Position numbers and translations under genes: made by a program
Shown here: positions 15,934 through 21,319 of the stretch, piece by piece
Layout: each line of letters opens with the position of its first letter
Position numbering within the stretch: the first letter of the stretch is position 1
Source: an uncultured Prevotella sp.
GTDB lineage: Bacteria > Bacteroidota > Bacteroidia > Bacteroidales > Bacteroidaceae
NCBI GenBank assembly: GCA_937916405.1
Contig: CALFUF010000176.1
Location: forward strand, 1 to 21,319
Reading direction: 5' to 3'
DNA length: 21,319 nt
The notes under the pieces: generated by a model
What the model saw: only the letters and a program-made list of their open reading frames with translations
Database searches by the model: none
Told to the model about the DNA's origin: nothing

Positions 15934-16029
15934 CTCAACTTTCCGTAATATTCTACGAAATCTCCAGTTTTTTGCATCAATTTCATTCTTTTTTCCAAGA
16001 AACTGTACGGATAATGACGGATTTTTCAC

Positions 16030-16037
16030 TATCTTTG
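16030..16037 (+). promoter_or_regulatory. Promoter -7 element for the structured intergenic RNA
   Basis: TATCTTTG followed by C matches the extended Bacteroidetes -7 box. The predicted start is near 16043. A TTTG at -33 is not evident. Confidence 0.55.
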
Positions 16038-16042
16038 CAACG

Positions 16043-16327
16043 TCTTAAAGGAAATCTGGCTGACAGATGAACTAGCAGACATATATATTGGAATAGGCGT
16101 TTACTAACGCTTTGAGTGACACCTGAATCTCGCAAATTCAACCTCACGTCACGAGAAGCCGCAGTAGATGCCTGCGTATAGAGACAACTCACCTTTTGCA
16201 CCTTGTTGTACATGGGAGGTTGCCTTATATGCGTGGGCCTCTGCATACTTCTCGTCCCAGACGTGAGGAGCATGCGAGAGCTTAGGTGTCGGGACGAGCA
16301 AAGATGTATGACTCCCACGCCTTTTTT
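16043..16327 (+). ncRNA. Candidate structured RNA of about 285 nt, family unknown
   Basis: The stretch carries a -7 box at its left end, a strong terminator at its right end, no convincing reading frame, and a series of perfect local hairpins. These are ATCTG/CAGAT (16054-16068), GCGTT/AACGC (16097-16110), GTGAC/GTCAC (16116-16152) enclosing TGAAT/ATTCA (16124-16140), and CGCAG/CTGCG (16160-16176). The 3' third folds into one long nested arm ending in six Ts. I see none of the hallmarks of tmRNA, RNase P RNA, SRP RNA or common riboswitches. A 6S-like RNA is conceivable because of the long bulged rod at the 3' end, but I cannot show it. It may be a free RNA or a long leader for the cassette that follows. 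Confidence 0.55.
16231..16327 (+). terminator. Long nested terminator arm of the structured RNA
   Basis: GCGTGGG (16231-16237) pairs with CCCACGC (16314-16320). Inside, CATAC (16244-16248) pairs with GTATG (16306-16310) and CTCGTCCC (16251-16258) with GGGACGAG (16291-16298). GAC/GTC and AGC/GCT then close the tip. Six Ts follow at 16322-16327. The stacking of perfect helices is far beyond chance. Confidence 0.75.
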
Positions 16328-16392
16328 CGTATATATCAACACCTATTTATTAATAACCCGCCTCAGAAGGGAGTGTAGGCATCTTAAACGTT

Positions 16393-18066
16393 ATGTCACA
16401 ATACTCAGTAAAATGTCCTAAATGTGGGAATTGGGTGCAGAGCGAGATAAATCGTTCTGCCGTTAGCAAAGGAGTAAGGGGTGCCATTAAGAAAGGTGGA
16501 ATGAAAGGCGTGCTAACTGCAGCAGGTTCAGTTGTTCCAGGCTTTGGCAATGTTGCGGGTTTCATCGCAGGAACAGTCATAGATGCTGTATATGGTGACG
16601 AGATCAACGAAATGGTTGATGGCGCAGCAGATATGATATTAGAAGATTCGCAGTATTCCTTCACCTGTCCTGGCTGTGGCCACCAATGGGTGATGGAGGA
16701 AGACGAGATAAAGAAAATGATAAATAACGGAGCTGATGGTTCTGATAATAATGAATCCGTCTTTAATCAGTTCTGGGATTATTTTTTGGAAAACCCCACT
16801 ACAATCTGTGAGACTCGTGATTCCCTAATGGATTTCATTGCAAGTTTGGATTCTAACATGCCAGAATGGTCGCATAGACACTTGAATACGGAATATTCGC
16901 AGATGCAGTTCCTTAAGTCCTGGGCTATACTTATATTCTTACTTGACAACGGAAATGATGAAGAACTGGAGACTCTAGGAAAAACAGCAAGCAGTGAAAG
17001 TCACAGAGGTTCACGTCTCGACAAGGGCTGTAAGTACATGAAGGCCATATTTGAAATGATGACAGTAAACATTAAAGAGCCTGGTGCTTTCGGCCGGTGT
17101 AATTCGATAATCGATGAAACTAAAACATTTTTGGTAAAAGATTCTCTCTTGAAGCCTGAAGCCTTCAAAGAATATATGGATACATTTTACTATCGGAAGT
17201 TAAGCAGTCTAGTAGATGAAATCGAAAAAAAGAAGAATTTCAGACAAGCTCTCAAAGTCTATAAGAAGATGATAAAAATAGACTACTTTAATGCGAAAGT
17301 AGAAGGATATGGCCGTTTGTGCCAGTATTACAGATTTTATGAAGATGAGGGTGTTAAAAATGACTTGAACAAGGCTTTCGACTATGCAAAGAAATGTGTC
17401 GCCCAAATCGATATCGATTCTGTCACGGAATATTCATCTGACGACTGGCTTGCTAATATTTGGATAGACAATCTTGGCTTCGCTGCATTAGCTTACTCTA
17501 TTACAAATGGTCCCGAATACAAACCATACTATGCCTATAAACTGGCAAAAAAAGGCTATGATCTTGGTGATGACTATTGCACTTTCCTTATGGGTGTCTT
17601 TGCAGAAGAGGGGACAGGACAAACTCCTAACGCTTCAAATGCATGCACATTTTACAAAGAAGCAATAGCGCGAGGTTGTAATATGGCGGAAGAGGCTCTC
17701 AAGAAATTGGAAGGTGGCAATTCTGAGGAAAAGTCAGCATTAGGAGATATGACATCCGAAGAACAGGAATATATGGATGCCCTGAAAGAATATCTCTCTG
17801 ATGGTGAAATTTCAGAGCGAGAACGGAAAATGCTAAGACGTGTGCGGAAGGCTCTTGGCATAAGTGAAGAAAGAGCTGCTGAACTCGAAGATTCTTTAGC
17901 CAAATCCAAGCTCACAGAAGAAGAAAATGAATATTATGAGGCTTACAGCGAATATCGTCTTAATGGTGAAATAGACGAGAAAATCAGGAAGCGACTGGAA
18001 ATATTTAGGAAGGGACTTGGAATCACTGCAGAAAGAGCTGCAGAAATAGAAAATATAACATCATAG
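16393..18066 (+). CDS. Split zinc-ribbon, Sel1-like, tandem TerB-like repeat protein
   Basis: This is a 557-residue protein of unknown function. N-terminus: CPKC at Cys8/Cys11 and CPGCGHQW at Cys92/Cys95 look like two halves of one zinc ribbon. They are separated by a Gly-rich hydrophobic segment (about 37-66, LTAAGSVVPGFGNVAGFIAG) that could form a membrane hairpin. Middle (about 110-440): a helical region ending in Sel1/TPR-like repeats (AYKLAKKGYDLGDDYCTFL, EEGTGQTPNASNACTFYKEA). C-terminus: two copies of a roughly 49-residue acidic module with the pattern DGEIS-ER-LGIS-ERAAELE, similar to TerB-like helical modules. The gene follows the structured RNA by 65 bases and leads the cassette. 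The N-terminal design is repeated in the gene at 19301. Function is probably scaffolding at a membrane, by inference. Confidence 0.8.
   Translation: MSQYSVKCPKCGNWVQSEINRSAVSKGVRGAIKKGGMKGVLTAAGSVVPGFGNVAGFIAGTVIDAVYGDEINEMVDGAADMILEDSQYSFTCPGCGHQWVMEEDEIKKMINNGADGSDNNESVFNQFWDYFLENPTTICETRDSLMDFIASLDSNMPEWSHRHLNTEYSQMQFLKSWAILIFLLDNGNDEELETLGKTASSESHRGSRLDKGCKYMKAIFEMMTVNIKEPGAFGRCNSIIDETKTFLVKDSLLKPEAFKEYMDTFYYRKLSSLVDEIEKKKNFRQALKVYKKMIKIDYFNAKVEGYGRLCQYYRFYEDEGVKNDLNKAFDYAKKCVAQIDIDSVTEYSSDDWLANIWIDNLGFAALAYSITNGPEYKPYYAYKLAKKGYDLGDDYCTFLMGVFAEEGTGQTPNASNACTFYKEAIARGCNMAEEALKKLEGGNSEEKSALGDMTSEEQEYMDALKEYLSDGEISERERKMLRRVRKALGISEERAAELEDSLAKSKLTEEENEYYEAYSEYRLNGEIDEKIRKRLEIFRKGLGITAERAAEIENITS
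17749..18057 (+). repeat. Tandem protein repeat, two units offset by 54 codons
   Basis: Residues about 453-501 and 507-555 of the 557-aa protein align without gaps: (M/L)T-EE-EY-A--EY---GEI-(E)-R--L---RK-LGI--ERAAE(L/I)E. The DNA copies have diverged, so this is an old duplication of a helical module rather than a recent one. Confidence 0.75.
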
Positions 18067-18075
18067 AAAAGAACA

Positions 18076-18297
18076 ATGCCACTATATAGAATAACAGTTA
18101 AGATGAGGGTTAATACCAATGGTGTCCGCCTTGAACCAGGTATGAGTGTTGATGTAGTCACCAATTCTTTCAGTGACCCTGTTCACACTAATGGTGGTCA
18201 GTGCGTTGTCGATGCTTTCAGACGGATCTACGGTGTTGACATTAAAAGAGCAGGAGCACTCAATGGAGTTTATTTGAAAGTAACAAGAATGGGATGA
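18076..18297 (+). CDS. Conserved small protein, 73 aa (DUF6140-like)
   Basis: This is a soluble 73-residue protein rich in beta strand: KMRVNTNGVRLEPGMSVDVV, then NGGQCVVDAFRRIYGVD and LNGVYLKVTRMG. It resembles a short Bacteroidetes family that I believe is DUF6140; that name is from memory and needs confirmation. No catalytic residues are apparent. It lies 9 bases after the 557-aa gene, and its TGA overlaps the ATG of the peptidase (ATGA), so it is made together with the peptidase and may be its partner or regulator. Function unknown. Confidence 0.75.
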   Translation: MPLYRITVKMRVNTNGVRLEPGMSVDVVTNSFSDPVHTNGGQCVVDAFRRIYGVDIKRAGALNGVYLKVTRMG

Positions 18298-19256
18298 TTA
18301 TGAATATAAATGAGATTATACACCCAGAGGATGCCAAAGCGCTTAAAGCCCTAAAAAGCATCCCGGCCCTGCCAACAGTGATGGAAAAGATATTCCAGTA
18401 TGGGTATGACGAGATTTTATGGAGTGAAAATGTAACTACCAATCTGCGGCTTTCGGAAGCCCAAATGCCAGAAGTCTTTAACCGCCTTCCTCCCATATGC
18501 GAACGCCTTGGCATCCCTGTTCCGGAGCTATACTTGCAGATGAGTCCGCTGCCTAATGCCTGGACCTCAGGACATAAGAAAGTATATATTGTCTTGACAC
18601 TGGGTTTGATTAGAAGAGTCAAAAACGAAGAACTTGATGCAGTGTTGGCTCATGAATGCGGGCATATCCTGTGCCAGCATGTCCTATATCAGACTCTTGC
18701 CAATGCGATATTTATGTTTGGGGATGCAATGGCCGATTCACTGATTGGAACGATAGGAAATGCAGCCATGAAACCCATCAGACAGGCATTACTCGTATGG
18801 AGCAGAGCTTCGGAACTGTCAGCAGACAGAGTTGCCTGCATATTCTCTCCTGCTCTTACACTTTCTAAAGTTCTTGCGAGAATGGAATTGATTCCCAAGG
18901 CTATTGTTGAGACGATGGATTTTGATGCATGGTCACAGCAAGGGCGCGATTACGAAGCCTTAAGAAAAGGCTCTGCTTGGAATAAAATCGTCCACTGGCT
19001 CTCTGATTCTGATGCGACTCACCCTTACGCTCCTGTCCGCGTCTGTGAGGCTATGAAATGGGAAAAAACGGAAACATGCAACCTGCTCAGAACAGCACCC
19101 TTTACGATTGAATATGATACCACAAAAAGTGGGACAAAACAGATTGAAGAGACAAACGCTGAAGCCAAAGACAGCAAGAACTGGAATGTTTCCAATATCA
19201 CCAAGAATATAGAAATTAATTCAATTATACCTAAATTCAAGGGATTCAAAAAATAA
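18294..19256 (+). CDS. M48-family zinc metallopeptidase
   Basis: This is a 320-residue peptidase. The zinc motif HECGH is at 120-124 (ligands His120, His124; base Glu121), and the third ligand is Glu174 in SELSADR, the arrangement of M48 (HtpX/Ste24-like) enzymes. The family blocks PLPNAWTSGHKKVYIVLTLGL, DAVLAHECGHI and THPYAPVRV are present with expected spacing. There is no signal peptide; one moderately hydrophobic stretch follows the zinc motif (about 130-155), so it may be membrane-associated or cytosolic. Classical HtpX has four spans and this protein does not. It starts with ATG overlapping the 73-aa gene stop; a second ATG is two codons in. Lys-rich C-terminal tail. Substrate unknown. 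Confidence 0.88.
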   Translation: MIMNINEIIHPEDAKALKALKSIPALPTVMEKIFQYGYDEILWSENVTTNLRLSEAQMPEVFNRLPPICERLGIPVPELYLQMSPLPNAWTSGHKKVYIVLTLGLIRRVKNEELDAVLAHECGHILCQHVLYQTLANAIFMFGDAMADSLIGTIGNAAMKPIRQALLVWSRASELSADRVACIFSPALTLSKVLARMELIPKAIVETMDFDAWSQQGRDYEALRKGSAWNKIVHWLSDSDATHPYAPVRVCEAMKWEKTETCNLLRTAPFTIEYDTTKSGTKQIEETNAEAKDSKNWNVSNITKNIEINSIIPKFKGFKK

Positions 19257-19300
19257 CGATCAATTTCGGAATTATAAATGTAAACAGTTAAAACACAGTT

Positions 19301-19996
19301 ATGGAAAGAAACATTGAACAGTGCCCAAAGTGCCAGAATTACACTGAGGGTAAACCCGTCTACTCGCAGACAAGACAGGTAACAAGAGCTGCTGTCAAAA
19401 AAGGTAGTTCGCAATTGTTTGGCGCAGTCATAGGATTCGTTATAGGTTTTTTCTTTGGCATCGTGGGTTGCGTACCCGGTGCCATCATTGGCTATGTAAT
19501 TGGCCTATATGTGCAGTCTTCTAAAACCGTTAGTGATGTAACGGATAGCATTGACCAACAGATGTATTCTTCTACAGACTTTCAGTTCGACTGTCCACGC
19601 TGCGGACATTCTTGGAGGAGAACATACCAGAATGGGGCTGATACAATCCCCGATTCTATTATTGCAAAACAACAAGCAGACCTGGTTAAGAGTATTCGTG
19701 GGAATATAAGTTCTAACATTATCTTCGCGGTAATCACTGGTATTATAGCAATTGCTTGTGGCTATTATTGTTTTACACATGAATCAAGCTCTACTCACAT
19801 GGAAGATGTCTTTCTGCTAGGCAATACTCAAGTAACAGATATCAACTGGACATGGTGGCTTTTGTGCATCGTTCTAATTATAACAGCACTTATTGCCATT
19901 GGACAATTAACTTCAGCTTTCAGTAACAAGAGTGAAGCCAATCACATAGAAAATATGTCTATTTCAGAATTTAGGAATTCAAGTTATAGGAGATAA
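19301..19996 (+). CDS. Split zinc-ribbon multi-span membrane protein
   Basis: This is a 231-residue protein that repeats the N-terminal plan of the 557-aa protein: CPKC at Cys8/Cys11, an AVKKG basic turn, a Gly-zipper hydrophobic hairpin (about 39-70, GAVIGFVIGFFFGIVGCVPGA), then CPRCGHSW with Cys98/Cys101 and His103. Two further membrane spans lie at about 138-158 and 183-203. The ribbon halves would meet on one side of the membrane if the hairpin inserts. It lies 44 bases after the peptidase, same strand. It may anchor or recruit other products of the cassette. Unknown function; the shared N-terminal fold with the 16393 gene is seen directly, the membrane hairpin is inferred. Confidence 0.78.
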   Translation: MERNIEQCPKCQNYTEGKPVYSQTRQVTRAAVKKGSSQLFGAVIGFVIGFFFGIVGCVPGAIIGYVIGLYVQSSKTVSDVTDSIDQQMYSSTDFQFDCPRCGHSWRRTYQNGADTIPDSIIAKQQADLVKSIRGNISSNIIFAVITGIIAIACGYYCFTHESSSTHMEDVFLLGNTQVTDINWTWWLLCIVLIITALIAIGQLTSAFSNKSEANHIENMSISEFRNSSYRR

Positions 19997-20069
19997 GCAA
20001 TTATAACTGTGCATACTAAGGACCAGACCCTTTATACAAAAAACAGAAGAATTACCGAAACATTTGATT

Positions 20070-20492
20070 ATGGATAATAGTATTGATAGTAGAAATCTAG
20101 CAAACGAACTCATTGACCTGATGAAGAACGGTACACTAAGTATCGAGCAGTTAAAAGAACTTGTCCCTATGACTACGGACTTCTTGAAGGAACTATGCTG
20201 TGCCTTAAAAGAAGAAATTGCCAATAGTAGCCAAAGTCATATTGAAGCATTGCAAACATTAGGAAAAGCAATTGATGCTCTCAGAGACATTGGAAAAGTA
20301 GAGGATTGCTCAGATGACATAAAGAAAGCCATTATTGATAGAATTGGTGAAATAAGTAGCACAATTAGAGAATTACAGAAGATTCATGAGGACAACTCAA
20401 GCAAACGAACTTGGGGAGTGTTATCCATCATAGGGACAGTAGCAACTCTAATATTTCTATTAAGTAGTAATAGCAAACAAAAGCAAACATAG
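20070..20492 (+). CDS. Small coiled-coil protein with C-terminal membrane anchor
   Basis: This is a 140-residue protein. Residues 1-110 are almost wholly helical with heptad-like spacing of Leu/Ile (LIDLMKNGTLSIEQLKEL, ALQTLGKAIDALRDIGK, AIIDRIGEISSTIRELQKI). A single span lies at about 117-133 (WGVLSIIGTVATLIFLL), and then a short basic tail. This resembles tail-anchored proteins with the helical part in the cytoplasm. ATG 20070 is chosen; a TTG two codons earlier is less likely. It is 73 bases after the zinc-ribbon membrane protein, with no visible promoter in between, so it may belong to the same transcript. No known family recognised. Confidence 0.68.
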   Translation: MDNSIDSRNLANELIDLMKNGTLSIEQLKELVPMTTDFLKELCCALKEEIANSSQSHIEALQTLGKAIDALRDIGKVEDCSDDIKKAIIDRIGEISSTIRELQKIHEDNSSKRTWGVLSIIGTVATLIFLLSSNSKQKQT

Positions 20493-20641
20493 TCTTTGAC
20501 AACGGGTTATGGGAACAGGCAAAGAAACTGATGGGAAGTCTGAATGGTACGTGGATGCTGGCCTACGAGAATAAAAAAAAGCCGCAAAAGGAGAACAGGT
20601 TGCATCCGAAAAGTCACAAGAGAGTTAAAGTGCTGATATAA
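20474..20641 (+). pseudogene. Orphan coding-like fragment, no start codon
   Basis: Between stops at 20471 and 20639 one frame stays open and reads like real protein (IVFDNGLWEQAKKLMGSL, then NGTWMLAYENKKKP). It contains two Trp and sensible codon use, but no ATG precedes the conserved-looking part and it overlaps the 3' end of the coiled-coil gene. It may be the tail of a lost gene. I do not recognise the family. The rest of the 20493-20674 gap shows nothing else. Confidence 0.35.
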
Positions 20642-20674
20642 CGGTACTCTTCCAAATTTTAACTTTATGACAAA

Positions 20675-21257
20675 TTACCTCACGATGTTAGCTGGCCTCC
20701 ACTTCTCTGGCACTTCGTAACGCTTGGTGCCATCCGTCACCACATCTGGCATAATGGCATCGCGGAAACGACGCTCGTTCTTGTACATAAGAACTGGTTT
20801 GCTGCTATGATGCATGAGGTTATCTTTCAGGTCGCAACTAAAGTTTGAAGGTGGGAAATAGACCTTGATTCGCTTCCCTGGATATTGCTTTTGGATGAAC
20901 TCCAAGGGTGGAACAAGGTCACTGTCGGCACTGACGAGCACAATGGTATCCGTTGCATCAAGCACGCAGTCGGCAATCATCCTCACGGAAATATTCACGT
21001 CGGGGTACCCTCCATGAGACTCTCAGTCTCACGGATTCCTCCCTTCTTCTCTTCAGGACGGGAGATGGCATAATGGCAATTGGGGCATTGGATTTGCTTG
21101 TCAAGATACTTGCCCCGTACCACCTCGAAACGGTCGCCATTGATGAGTTTGTTGGCGGTCAATAGTAGTCACCCCACTGCGGTTCGTTGCGCTTAGTGCG
21201 ACGAAGACCATAGTAGAAATTGAATCCGTCAATGTAGAATGTTACGCGTTGTGCCAT
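20675..21257 (-). pseudogene. Broken NYN-domain (LabA/DUF88-like) nuclease gene
   Basis: Three frames on the minus strand together resemble one NYN-family PIN-like ribonuclease. Fragment 1 (21257-21159) reads MAQRVTFYIDGFNFYYGLRR and stops after GDYY. Fragment 2 (21162-20995) reads LTANKLINGDRFEVVRGKYL, a CPNC half ribbon and EEKK, then non-family residues and a stop. Fragment 3 (20998-20675) reads NISVRMIADCVLDATDT, the conserved SADSDLVPP motif and a normal C-terminus. Compared with remembered family members, about 40 codons seem missing between fragments 1 and 2. About 40 extra bases, including the inverted repeat GAGACT-GAG-AGTCTC, sit between 2 and 3. An intact NYN protein would cleave RNA; this copy should be inactive unless the sequence has errors. 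Confidence 0.7.
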
Positions 21258-21275
21258 ATTGCCTATGTCTGTATA

Positions 21276-21300
21276 ATAAAAAAGCCGTCCTCGGACGGCC
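21276..21300 (-). terminator. Intrinsic terminator of a minus-strand gene beyond the window
   Basis: GCCGTC (21284-21289) pairs with GACGGC (21294-21299) across a CTCG loop. On the minus strand the hairpin is followed by TTTTTTATTA (21283-21274). It therefore ends a minus-strand unit located to the right of the window and insulates the NYN gene. Confidence 0.8.
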
Positions 21301-21319
21301 ATGTCCATTCAAGAAAGAA

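Noticed and set aside
16043..16327. tmRNA, RNase P RNA, SRP RNA, cobalamin or TPP riboswitch
   Set aside because: None of their conserved boxes were found (no GGTTCGA/CCA end, no RNase P core, no SRP tetraloop block, no riboswitch core).
15983..16342. Minus-strand frame of 119 codons
   Set aside because: Overlaps the structured RNA segment; composition is Arg/Ser/His-rich and explained by the hairpins; no promoter.
20493..21319. Insertion sequence or integrase explaining the broken genes
   Set aside because: No transposase motif, no terminal inverted repeats and no target duplication could be seen; only a short inverted repeat within the NYN remnant.

Overview
The window looks like a chromosomal segment of a Bacteroidales bacterium, most likely Prevotellaceae (Prevotella/Segatella type). 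The evidence is the atpD-atpC-(small membrane protein)-atpB-atpE gene order, an epsilon subunit without its C-terminal helical domain, an a subunit with a cleavable signal peptide, HU/SPOR and zinc-ribbon/FHA proteins of Bacteroidetes type, and repeated Bacteroidetes promoters (TTTG, about 19-20 bases, then TAnnTTTG). Shine-Dalgarno sequences are mostly absent; rpmA is the clear exception. The genus is inferred from protein flavour only.

Region 1 (1-5600, minus strand) holds the 3' part of the F-type ATP synthase operon (atpD, atpC, an AtpI-like membrane protein, atpB and the first nine codons of atpE), then a NhaD-type Na+/H+ antiporter and a nitrilase-superfamily amidase, each with its own promoter. 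Region 2 (5600-13404, plus strand) starts with a translationally coupled pair: a DNA-binding HU / membrane / SPOR protein and a zinc-ribbon FHA protein. A second promoter then drives lon - tgt - LptF/LptG-family permease - DEAD-box helicase, packed with ATGA overlaps or almost no spacing. Region 3 (13405-14436) is the rplU-rpmA ribosomal unit. A separate promoter and an intrinsic terminator sit in front of it and look like a roughly 90-nt small RNA or attenuator. The unit ends in a strong hairpin shared with a convergent unknown gene (14504-15907, minus strand).

Region 4 (15930-21319) is accessory in character. It begins with a roughly 285-nt intergenic stretch that has a -7 box, at least five local hairpins and a long nested terminator, which I read as an unassigned structured RNA. 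Next comes a five-gene plus-strand cassette: a zinc-ribbon / Sel1-like / tandem-repeat protein, a 73-aa conserved small protein, an M48 metallopeptidase, a second zinc-ribbon membrane protein, and a small coiled-coil protein with a C-terminal membrane anchor. The two zinc-ribbon proteins share an odd design: the two CxxC halves of one ribbon lie about 80-86 residues apart on either side of a glycine-rich hydrophobic hairpin. I consider this cassette the best candidate for an undescribed system. The window closes with an orphan coding-like fragment, a NYN-domain nuclease gene broken by frameshifts, and a minus-strand terminator belonging to a gene beyond the right edge.

No tRNA, rRNA, CRISPR array, transposase or integrase was seen.
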